DNA of 5,255 bases. It comes from CAYONM01 sp964405325. Lineage in GTDB: Bacteria > Planctomycetota > UBA11346. Location: the NCBI GenBank assembly GCA_964405325.1, contig CAYONM010000254.1, forward strand, positions 1 through 5,255, given 5' to 3'. The notes beneath the pieces are model-generated. The model did not search any database. It saw only the letters and a list, made by a program, of their open reading frames with translations, and was not told the origin of the DNA. The translations under genes were made by a program, and so were the position numbers. Shown here in pieces: positions 1-5,183 of the stretch (position 1 is its first letter; every line of letters begins with the position of its first letter).

Positions 1-1
1 C

Positions 2-934
2 AAGCTGGTCGGGGCCACCTGGAGCCCGCCGGCCTGGATGAAAAAGCGCGAGCGGTTGGTGCGCGGCAGCGATCTGAAACCAGAATATCGGCCGGTGTTC
101 GCGGCTTATCTTCGTAAGGCCATGCAGGCCTTTGCTGCCGATGGTGTTGTTTTCGATTCCATCTCGTTGCAAAACGAGCCAGAGATCAATCAGGTCTATC
201 CCAGTTGCACCATGTCGACGGAAAGCATCTTGGCGGTACAGGCAGCGGTGCATCAGGAATTCAGCCAACACGGCATTGCGACTCGCTTGTTGGTGGGGGA
301 TTCGCAGTGGAATAAAGCGGATCGTTTTCATTTTCCGCAGGCCAAGCAGGCGGCTGAGCGTGACAATCCCTACGTAATGGGTGCGGCTTGGCATTTTTAT
401 GGTGGCAGTCCCAGGGTCATGGCAAACTACCTGGAGCGTTATCCGGACCATGTGAATATTCTCAGCGAGGTGCAGATGGCCATTCGTCATGATGGTCGTG
501 GTAAGATTCCCGATGCCTTGGAATATTTCCAATATGGCGCCCATGGCATGATCGATTGGGTTACGGGTCTGGACAGTACCGGTGGCCCGCTCAATCCCGG
601 AAATCCCTGGGACATGTCCGGTGGACGTTTTCTGACCATGCAACAGGCCGATCCGGATCAGTGGGTCTGGGGTCGTAATTATCATCAATATCGTTCATTG
701 AGCGGCCATATCCGGCCAGGTGCGGTTCGCATTGAAAGCCCGCGTCGCGTGAAACATTTACGGACAGCTGCTTTCCAGAATCCGGACGGTACGATTGTTG
801 TGGTACTGGCGACCCACACCCGCGCGGAAACCGCTCCGGCAACCTCGGTCGTGGTGCAGTGGCGCGACCAGCAGTGCCGCCTCGAGCTGCCTGAAGAACA
901 CTGTATCGCCAGCTGTGTGTGGTCGCCTGAGTAA
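2..934 (+). CDS. Glycoside hydrolase family 30-like enzyme, 5'-truncated
   Basis: The open frame enters from the left edge and ends at TAA 932-934, giving 310 residues. Residues 7-14 read WSPPAWMK, a hallmark of GH30 (glucosylceramidase-like) retaining hydrolases. Residues 57-60 (QNEP) carry the expected acid/base Glu59. AWHFYGG (about 129-135) supplies the conserved His and Tyr of the barrel. ILSEVQ holds the probable nucleophile Glu156. The last 80 residues (HIRPGAVRIES, then AFQNPDGTIVVVLATH) match the beta-sandwich that follows the barrel in this family. Full-length members are usually about 450-500 residues, so roughly 150 N-terminal residues, including any signal peptide, lie outside the window. 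Known family activities include beta-glucosidase, beta-1,6-glucanase, beta-xylanase and beta-fucosidase; the substrate cannot be read here. The sulfatase lies convergent downstream, which suggests action on a sulfated glycan (inference). Confidence 0.88.
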   Translation, partial: KLVGATWSPPAWMKKRERLVRGSDLKPEYRPVFAAYLRKAMQAFAADGVVFDSISLQNEPEINQVYPSCTMSTESILAVQAAVHQEFSQHGIATRLLVGDSQWNKADRFHFPQAKQAAERDNPYVMGAAWHFYGGSPRVMANYLERYPDHVNILSEVQMAIRHDGRGKIPDALEYFQYGAHGMIDWVTGLDSTGGPLNPGNPWDMSGGRFLTMQQADPDQWVWGRNYHQYRSLSGHIRPGAVRIESPRRVKHLRTAAFQNPDGTIVVVLATHTRAETAPATSVVVQWRDQQCRLELPEEHCIASCVWSPE

Positions 935-1043
935 ATGGCGGGCGCAGCGCACACAGGCAAGTCATCGGGTGCCGCTCGGAACGGTTGTGGGTTTATGGTA
1001 TCAATTGCTGTTGTCGCATGGTTACATGGAGCGTCCCCGCTGA

Positions 1044-1175
1044 TCAGAGCCGTCCCGTGGCCTTGGCCAATTCGGCAATATAATGTTCGCCAGTTCGCAG
1101 CATTTCGCGACCCAGTTCAAGCGGATCACCGGGCTGAGCCCTCGGGACTATCGCCGACGGCAGCGTTCTGTGTAG
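1044..1175 (+). pseudogene. Decayed C-terminus of an AraC-family regulator
   Basis: Frame 1092-1175 translates to SSQHFATQFKRITGLSPRDY followed by RRRQRSV and a stop. This is the classic second-helix and tail signature of AraC/XylS DNA-binding domains (SSQHFxxxFKRxxGxSPxxYR). Upstream in the same frame, LGQFGNIMFA (from about 1062) resembles the preceding helix, usually IxxIAxxxGF, but lacks the glycine before Phe. A TGA at 1041-1043 interrupts the frame. No start or first HTH helix can be found, so this is a relic of about 40 residues, not a gene. It is a different sequence from the AraC domain of the intact regulator at 3089-4255 (which has GHFARQFTRQAGCSP), so it is not a copy of that gene's end. 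It may be what remains of a former neighbour regulator of the GH30 gene (inference). Confidence 0.6.
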
Positions 1176-1187
1176 CTAACAATTGCA

Positions 1188-1229
1188 TGGGACCGGCGTT
1201 TTCCATTCAGCTGAACTACGCTGGTCCCA
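1188..1229. repeat. 11-bp inverted repeat with 20-nt loop
   Basis: Arm TGGGACCGGCG (1188-1198) pairs with CGCTGGTCCCA (1219-1229). There is a single mismatch, which would be a G-U pair in RNA. The loop contains the perfect 10-bp palindrome TTCAGCTGAA (1206-1215). It lies just after the stop of the AraC relic. No T-run follows on either strand, so it is not a textbook intrinsic terminator. It could be a leftover terminator, an RNA structure or a protein-binding site. Confidence 0.4.
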
Positions 1230-1281
1230 GCTATTGGATCCGCAATGTGGTGTACCATGTCAGTACAGGCAAGGCGTCGAC

Positions 1282-1312
1282 ATAGGCCCGTTAAGCAGCC
1301 GCTCGGTCCTAT
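1282..1312 (-). terminator. Possible hairpin terminator after the sulfatase
   Basis: ATAGGCCCG (1282-1290) and CGGTCCTAT (1304-1312) are inverted copies with one mismatch, separated by 13 nt. The hairpin lies about 50 nt beyond the sulfatase stop on the minus strand, where a terminator would be expected. It is weak because no U-tract follows the stem. It could serve either convergent gene or be incidental. Confidence 0.25.
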
Positions 1313-1360
1313 TATGTCACGGTCACACCTGGGTAGAAAACCGGATCAAGTTTGTCATGC

Positions 1361-2980
1361 TCAGAAGAACATATTGCGATCGCGGTTCGGTAGACTGCTT
1401 GCAAACAGTGTTTCCATCATCTGTTGTCTGAAATCGCGCAGGCGGGGGGCGTGTTCTGCCTGTCCGGCCAGATTGTGGCATTCCCAGGGGTCGATTTCCA
1501 GGTCGTAGAGTTCGCGCAGGCCGTGGCGCGGATAGAAGGTGGCGCGGTAGCGGCCATCCATGACCGAGAAATTGTCGAGGTGATGGTTGCTGCCGCTGAT
1601 CAGACTATTCCAGCTGGTGCCGTAGGCGCGGTGGTCGCGACCGGAGCCGAGCCGGGAACGATCGCGGCCAGGCATCACCGCTGGCCCGCTGGTGCCAGTG
1701 AGCGCCAACAGCGTTGGCAGGACATCAATATTGCTCATGACGTTGCGGTCGATGCTGCCGGGCTCCATACTCGGGCCGCTCAGGATGAAGGGCACCTGCA
1801 TCAGGTCGCGACAGGCGACCATGTGCTTGTACAGCAGCTGGTGATTACCCAGGAAATCGCCGTGGTCTGAGGTGAAGGCGATGTAGGTCTGCTGGCGCAG
1901 GCCGTGGCGCTCCAGGCTGGCGAGAATCTCGCCTACCGCCTGGTCGATTTGAAGAATCATCGCCGCGGTGTAGCGGCGGGCGGTGCGGATGGTATCGGGA
2001 TCCTGACGATAATCGATTTGGGGGGGCGTCGGCTCGGTGAGCATCAGGCCGTAACCGCTGTGCTGGAGGAAGGCACCGTCCTGATCGGCACAGCCGGGAT
2101 CCTGCCAATCGTCGAATGCTGGCAGAATATCCTGCGAGGGGGCAAAGGGATGATGTGGGCCAGGAAAACTGACGTAGGCCATGAACGGGTTGTCGCTCTG
2201 ATCCAGCCAACGGTCGAAACGCTCTGCCAACCAACTGGTGTTGTGCAGCGCGTGTGGAATGGGAGAAATGTAGCTCGCACCTTTGGGGGGATCGTCGTTG
2301 ATCGCTTGGACCAGCGCCGGATCACGTTGCTTCAGCCAGGCGCCGTAGTGTCCGCTGGTGGCAAGTTGATTGTCATGATGGCCGAGGCAGAATTCAGCAT
2401 GTTGGAAGCCGAAGTAGGGACCGGTCCAGTCGGCATTGAAACGACCTTGCTTCCAGGCGCCCATGTACTCGTGGTCGCTGCCTTCGGGGGCGTACAGGTA
2501 GGGCTGCAGGTGCAACTTGCCGAAGGCGGCGGTGCGATACCCGGCGCTGGCGAAGCAATCGGCCATGGTCGGGGCCTGCTGGCGTAGCGAAGCTCTGCCC
2601 TCGTTGCGGAAAGGATTGCTCAGCCCAGGGCTATGGTCGCGGCGAGACAGGCTGGTGCCGTTGGCCCACAGGCCATGGGTGCAGGGCAGCAGGCCGGTAT
2701 GCAGGCTGGCGCGGGAGGGTTGACAGACGGGATTGGTGACCCAGTGATTGCTGAACAGGCGTCCTGAATCCCGCAGGGCGTCAATGTTGGGGGTGCGTAG
2801 ATTGGGATGGCCGGTGCAGGTCAGCCAATCGTGGCGGAGCTGATCGCATTGGATTACAAGGACGTTGGCGGGCATGGCGGCTTCCTTCGTATGGCGGGTG
2901 CTTGTTGGCTGTGGTAGGCTGCCGAGTCCGGGCAGGGCGCCCAGGCTGGCAGCGGAGCTGAGGAAGTGTCGGCGGTTCAT
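1361..2980 (-). CDS. Type I (formylglycine-dependent) sulfatase with Tat-like leader
   Basis: From ATG 2980 the product is 539 residues. It begins MNRRHFLSSAASLGALPGL, which fits a twin-arginine signal (RRxFL, then a mildly hydrophobic stretch). The S1 sulfatase domain starts at about residue 38. CQPSR (86-90) is the CxPSR site whose Cys becomes formylglycine. FGKLH (about 154), GPHHPF (about 274) and TSDHGDFLGNH (about 370) with a following YKH supply the expected metal and sulfate ligands. It should hydrolyse sulfate esters, probably on a sulfated polysaccharide, in the periplasm or outside the cell; the substrate is unknown. An in-frame ATG at 2875 has a far better Shine-Dalgarno and gives a 504-residue protein without the leader. 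I prefer 2980 because a Tat-like leader directly ahead of a sulfatase domain is unlikely by chance. The frame stays open up to 3541 but that part runs antisense through the regulator and past the promoter. Activity requires a maturase (FGE or anSME) not seen here. Confidence 0.92.
   Translation of the reverse strand: MNRRHFLSSAASLGALPGLGSLPQPTSTRHTKEAAMPANVLVIQCDQLRHDWLTCTGHPNLRTPNIDALRDSGRLFSNHWVTNPVCQPSRASLHTGLLPCTHGLWANGTSLSRRDHSPGLSNPFRNEGRASLRQQAPTMADCFASAGYRTAAFGKLHLQPYLYAPEGSDHEYMGAWKQGRFNADWTGPYFGFQHAEFCLGHHDNQLATSGHYGAWLKQRDPALVQAINDDPPKGASYISPIPHALHNTSWLAERFDRWLDQSDNPFMAYVSFPGPHHPFAPSQDILPAFDDWQDPGCADQDGAFLQHSGYGLMLTEPTPPQIDYRQDPDTIRTARRYTAAMILQIDQAVGEILASLERHGLRQQTYIAFTSDHGDFLGNHQLLYKHMVACRDLMQVPFILSGPSMEPGSIDRNVMSNIDVLPTLLALTGTSGPAVMPGRDRSRLGSGRDHRAYGTSWNSLISGSNHHLDNFSVMDGRYRATFYPRHGLRELYDLEIDPWECHNLAGQAEHAPRLRDFRQQMMETLFASSLPNRDRNMFF
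2876..2888 (-). promoter_or_regulatory. Strong Shine-Dalgarno before an internal in-frame ATG
   Basis: The minus strand reads GAAGGAAGCCGCC immediately before ATG 2875-2873. The AAGGA core is 7 nt from the start codon, near-ideal spacing. By contrast, no purine-rich motif lies before ATG 2980 or the alternative ATG 2995. This makes 2875 a credible second or only start, producing MPANVLVIQCDQLRHDW and onward, without the Tat-like leader. Confidence 0.5.
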
Positions 2981-3043
2981 GAGCGGACCAATCATCGCGT
3001 GTTGCCGGGGCGATGCCCGGTTTGGTCTGTGGAAAACAGGATT

Positions 3044-3073
3044 ATCATAGCCGGTCATGACCGTGCTGGTCAA
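3044..3073 (-). promoter_or_regulatory. Sigma70-type promoter for the sulfatase
   Basis: On the minus strand a -35 hexamer TTGACC (3073-3068, 5/6 to consensus) is followed after 18 bp by a -10 hexamer TATGAT (3049-3044, 5/6). Transcription should start near 3037, giving a leader of about 57 nt to ATG 2980 or about 160 nt to ATG 2875. The -35 lies only 16 bp from the regulator's chosen start at 3089, so the promoter and the regulator's 5' leader overlap. Confidence 0.6.
3052..3063. promoter_or_regulatory. 12-bp perfect palindrome, candidate operator
   Basis: CGGTCATGACCG is a perfect palindrome sitting inside the 18-bp spacer between the -35 and -10 of the sulfatase promoter. A protein bound there would block RNA polymerase at that promoter and could also affect a divergent regulator promoter. 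A nine-base partial copy, CGGTCATGA, recurs at 3135-3143 just inside the regulator gene. Which protein binds it is not shown by the sequence. AraC-type domains usually prefer direct repeats, so the neighbouring regulator is a candidate but not a certain ligand. Confidence 0.4.
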
Positions 3074-3078
3074 TGGGA

Positions 3079-3112
3079 TGGAACGCCGATGAGTATGGTG
3101 GAATCGCCGATG
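3079..3112 (+). repeat. Duplicated translation-start context of the regulator
   Basis: TGGAACGCCGATG (3079-3091) and TGGAATCGCCGATG (3099-3112) are near-identical apart from one inserted T. Each contains a GGAA ribosome-binding-like motif 5-6 nt before an ATG. The two ATGs are in frame, 21 nt apart. This looks like a small tandem duplication that leaves two candidate starts. Confidence 0.5.
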
Positions 3113-4255
3113 TCGCACGACGGCATGGTGATCGCGGTCATGAACCAGGGTCCGGAATTTGGTGGCAAGAATGAGGCTGCCTGCCGGGGTATGATCCGTC
3201 TGGCCGGGCAGACGGGGGTGCGTCTGTTGTTCCGTGGCTCGCGGCGGCTGGCTGCTTACGGCCGCTATGGCGATTGGTCGGAGCTGCGCCGGTTGTCGGT
3301 GCGGGGGCTGATCAGCCTGGCCCGTCTGGGTGACCAGGACTGGGCGCAGCTGGCCGACCTGGCCATTCCCGTGGTGTTCGGTTTTCATGCCGTCACCGAT
3401 TCCCGCAGCGTGGTGCCGGACCCGCTGCGCATCGCTCAGGAGGCCGTACAGCATCTGCGCGTGCGCGGTTATCCGCAGTTGGCCTGGTATGCCGGAGCAC
3501 AGGATCAGACCAATCCGGATCTGGCGCAACGACGTTGTCATTTACAGGACCTGGGCGTTCAGCATTGCTATGATCCGGAGCGTTGCGCTCTGGCCGACTG
3601 GCTGCAGGAATTATCGAAGCCCGTTGGCATCTGTTGCGGTGGCGACCTGTTGGCCATCCGTATTCTGGAGACCTGTCGGGAAGTGGGATTGGCGGTGCCG
3701 CAGCAGGTGGGCGTGTTGGGGGCCGACGACGATCCGCTGGTTTGTGACTATAGCCAGCCACCGCTGAGCAGTATCGACATGGCTGGCAATGTGGTGGGCG
3801 AAACGTGCCTGCAGCAATTGCTGCAATGCATCACGCATCCTGACCGCTCGCCTGAGACCATTCTGGTACCACCGCGCGGGGTGGTGCCGCGGACTTCCAC
3901 CGATGTGACCTTGGTCGGCGATCCGGTGGTGGCGGCCGTGCTGGAGCATTTGCGTCGACAGGTGACCAGGGACGAATTGGTTGCGACCATCGCCGCGGAA
4001 GTCGGCCTGTCGGAAAGCCAATTGCGCCTGCGCTTCAAGCGCGCCTGTGGTGAATCCGTCAGCCAGGCCCGCCGCCGCCTGCGCATCGAACGCGCCAAGT
4101 ACTTGCTGCTGAACACTGATCTCGCGATCGGTCAGATTGCACCGCAGGTGGGCATGCCCGATCCGGGGCATTTCGCTCGCCAGTTCACCCGCCAGGCCGG
4201 TTGCTCCCCGGCACGTTGGCGGGAACAGGCGCGCCGGGCTGATGGGGGTGCATGA
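3089..4255 (+). CDS. XylR-like regulator: sugar-binding (PBP1 fold) plus AraC HTH
   Basis: The product is 388 residues, close to E. coli XylR (about 392). Residues 13-270 form a LacI/PBP1-type ligand domain. VGVLGADDDPLVCDYSQPPL followed by SSID (207-230) and ILVPPRGVVPRTSTD (258-272) are XylR-family landmarks. The C-terminal 110 residues are an AraC domain with two HTHs: about 297-320 (IAAEVGLSESQLRLRFKRACG) and 347-375 (IGQIAPQVGMPDPGHFARQF, then GCSP). It should bind a sugar and control nearby catabolic genes, most plausibly the divergent sulfatase and itself. The frame is open back to ATG 2966, but that start would precede the control region and overlap the sulfatase leader. I chose 3089 for length and a GGAA 5 nt upstream. 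ATG 3110 has an equally good site (GGTGGAA, 6 nt) and gives 381 residues. The inducer is unknown; the XylR resemblance is architectural and does not prove xylose. Confidence 0.87.
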   Translation: MSMVESPMSHDGMVIAVMNQGPEFGGKNEAACRGMIRLAGQTGVRLLFRGSRRLAAYGRYGDWSELRRLSVRGLISLARLGDQDWAQLADLAIPVVFGFHAVTDSRSVVPDPLRIAQEAVQHLRVRGYPQLAWYAGAQDQTNPDLAQRRCHLQDLGVQHCYDPERCALADWLQELSKPVGICCGGDLLAIRILETCREVGLAVPQQVGVLGADDDPLVCDYSQPPLSSIDMAGNVVGETCLQQLLQCITHPDRSPETILVPPRGVVPRTSTDVTLVGDPVVAAVLEHLRRQVTRDELVATIAAEVGLSESQLRLRFKRACGESVSQARRRLRIERAKYLLLNTDLAIGQIAPQVGMPDPGHFARQFTRQAGCSPARWREQARRADGGA

Positions 4256-4422
4256 TTTAGTTTCGGCCAGGACGGCGCTCGATCGATAAAGACAAGTAGA
4301 CTGACAAAGACGGGCCAATGAAGCTGGTCGCGTTGGGCGGTACCTCATTTTTTAGAGAGATCTTGTTCTTGGGGTTCTGGGCCGCGAATGTTTCGGCCAT
4401 CATTGGTCGCTGTCCCTTGCTA
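4256..4422. other. Short gene-free interval after the regulator
   Basis: This stretch separates the regulator stop from the stop of the minus-strand relic. I see no convincing terminator. There is a T-run (TTTTTT around 4350) without a clear preceding GC stem. A plus-strand open frame (4318-4638) and a minus-strand one (4257-4586) cross it, but neither resembles a protein and both clash with the better-supported relic frame. Confidence 0.45.
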
Positions 4423-4642
4423 TCAGAAAAGTCTGCAGCCCCAAGGCGGGAGGCTCCGTTGGAAATGGCCTGTGGCATCGGGAGTGCAGGGAGGCTCTGG
4501 CAGCGGCTGCTCCGTATGCAGGGCGGGTTGCAGGCTGGTGACCGTGGCCATGCGAAGCTGGGCCGTGGCGGGGGCATCGCTGGCATTGTGCAGACGCAGG
4601 ACCAGACCCCTCGGACCCCAGGGGCTCGATATGATTGAACCC
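4423..4642 (-). pseudogene. C-terminal relic of a secreted or sugar-active enzyme (GH38-like?)
   Basis: Reading the minus strand in the frame ending at TGA (4425-4423) gives GPRGLVLRLHNASDAPATAQ, then LRMATVTSLQPALHTEQPL and, at the end, GHFQRSLPPWGCRLF. The codons are strongly G/C-ending and show the alternating beta-strand pattern of a real protein. LVLRLHNASDAPATAQLRM followed by a closing LPPWGCR-type segment resembles the C-terminal beta-sandwich of alpha-mannosidase-like (GH38) enzymes, as I recall them. This family call is an impression and not secure. Coding character fades before about 4642 and the frame meets a stop at 4677-4675. There is no start and no upstream domain, so it is a truncated relic of about 70 residues. 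It may mark a lost glycosidase of the same locus. Confidence 0.45.
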
Positions 4643-4666
4643 GGATGGGTTCCGGGCGGCCCCCGG
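4637..4666. repeat. Two adjacent small GC-rich hairpins
   Basis: GAACCC (4637-4642) pairs with GGGTTC (4647-4652) across a 4-nt loop. Immediately after, CCGGG (4652-4656) pairs with CCCGG (4662-4666) across 5 nt. They sit where the coding signal of the minus-strand relic ends. They may mark a rearrangement junction or remnants of a terminator; there is no clear T-run directly after. Confidence 0.35.
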
Positions 4667-4732
4667 TTTGTTCGCTACTCGCTCCAGACCGGACTGTTAT
4701 ATTATACTGATCCGGATGGTTTTTTTTCCTGG

Positions 4733-4762
4733 CCCGTTATTTAACCTGGCCATTACCCACAA
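4733..4762 (+). repeat. Left 30-bp terminal inverted repeat
   Basis: This arm matches the reverse complement of 5075-5104 at 28 of 30 positions. It includes GTTATTTAAC (4736-4745), a GTTA/TAAC palindrome around a TT centre, followed by the CTGGCCATTACCCACAA block, which is perfectly mirrored at the other end. Confidence 0.75.
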
Positions 4763-4784
4763 ATCGGGAGCACAACGATGGGCT

Positions 4785-4816
4785 GCACAGAGGCCAGTAG
4801 AGGCCACAGAGGTTTT
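4785..4816 (+). repeat. Left inner CACAGAG-rich arm
   Basis: GCACAGAGGCCAGTAGAGGC and the following CACAGAGG form one side of the nested imperfect inverted pair. It aligns with the reverse complement of 5025-5056 at about three quarters of positions, counted by eye. Confidence 0.55.
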
Positions 4817-5024
4817 GGCTATTCCGAGGTAACGACTGGTCTGTCCTCAGGCGCCATCGGATGCTCGGTGCCGGCCCACCCGGAGCGCGAGGCCCTGCCT
4901 CGCAGGCAGCACAGAGATCGGCGCTGATCACCGGATGTTCCTGATGTCTTGAACGAGCACGGTTGCCGAGCTTGCGCCGCATGGCGACGCGCTCCGTGGG
5001 TGTGCTGCGCGCGCTGATGGCGAG

Positions 5025-5056
5025 AACCCTCTGTGTCTCTGTGCCTCTCTGTGTCG
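5025..5056 (-). repeat. Right inner CTCTGTG-rich arm
   Basis: CTCTGTGTCTCTGTGCCTCT followed by CTGTGTC is a degenerate run of CTCTGTG units, inverted relative to 4785-4816. Similar CACAGAG-unit repeats are, as I recall, scattered in many environmental bacterial genomes; I cannot check copy number here. Confidence 0.55.
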
Positions 5057-5074
5057 CTATCTGGTTCGGCTGAC

Positions 5075-5104
5075 TTGTGGGTAATGGCCAGGTTATTTAA
5101 CGGG
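5075..5104 (-). repeat. Right 30-bp terminal inverted repeat
   Basis: TTGTGGGTAATGGCCAGGTT followed by ATTTAACGGG is the inverted partner of 4733-4762. The GTTATTTAAC motif here (about 5092-5101) is in the same orientation as on the left, so the arms are inverted while their TT centres are direct. Confidence 0.75.
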
Positions 5105-5183
5105 TTTCCGCTCGGTGCTTGGTCAGTCTTCTCTGGCGATCGACAACTGAGTTGGTTCGGGTGCTGTGTCCCATAAATAGCAT

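Larger units (their letters stand above)
935..1360. other. Gene-free stretch between convergent genes
   Basis: This 426-bp interval separates the 3' ends of the GH30 gene and the sulfatase. Short open frames cross it, but none has a believable start, a ribosome binding site or a recognisable complete product. It does contain an AraC-type C-terminal relic (about 1044-1175), an 11-bp stem with a 20-nt loop (1188-1229) and a 9-bp imperfect inverted repeat (1282-1312). I see nothing identifiable in 957-1040. Confidence 0.6.
4733..5104. mobile_element. 372-bp inverted-repeat element (MITE-like), no transposase
   Basis: The ends are 30-bp inverted repeats. The left arm (4733-4762) runs CCCGTTATTTAACCTGGCCA onward to ACCCACAA. 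The right arm (5075-5104) is its reverse complement at 28 of 30 positions. Both mismatches fall on the central TT of GTTATTTAAC, which reads in the same orientation at both ends. Inside, a second imperfect inverted pair (4785-4816 and 5025-5056) is rich in CACAGAG/CTCTGTG. The core of about 208 bp has no credible complete gene. I find no clean target-site duplication; TTTCC at 4725-4729 and 5105-5109 is offset by 3 bp on the left. It is probably a non-autonomous mobile or cassette-like element, but a large structured repeat of another kind is possible. Confidence 0.5.

Noticed and set aside
913..956. Hairpin CTGTGTG/CACACAG spanning the GH30 stop as a terminator
   Set aside because: The stem is short, straddles the stop codon and has no T-run after it; it is likely chance complementarity.
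1424..2587. Plus-strand frames opposite the sulfatase (148 and 227 residues)
   Set aside because: They are complements of a clearly coding high-GC gene, with no start signals or recognisable motifs.
2966..3088. Regulator start at ATG 2966 (429 residues)
   Set aside because: It would place the control region and part of the sulfatase leader inside the regulator and add 41 residues not typical of XylR-like proteins. The frame is probably open by chance.
2981..3541. Upstream extension of the sulfatase frame to 726 residues
   Set aside because: The extra 187 residues run antisense through the regulator gene and past the predicted promoter. They show no domain, and the Tat-like leader at 2980 marks a natural N-terminus.
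4318..4638. Plus-strand 106-residue frame after the regulator
   Set aside because: There is no recognisable domain and its C-terminal half is the complement of the better-supported minus-strand relic.
4668..4708. Promoter at the AT-rich TTATATTATACT segment
   Set aside because: The only -35-like hexamer (TTGTTC, 4668-4673) is about 24 bp from TATATT, outside the working range, and no gene follows on that strand.
4736..5101. Integron attC site
   Set aside because: ATTTAAC fits RYYYAAC on the left, but the required GTTRRRY partner is not in the right place on the same strand, and there is no integrase or cassette array.
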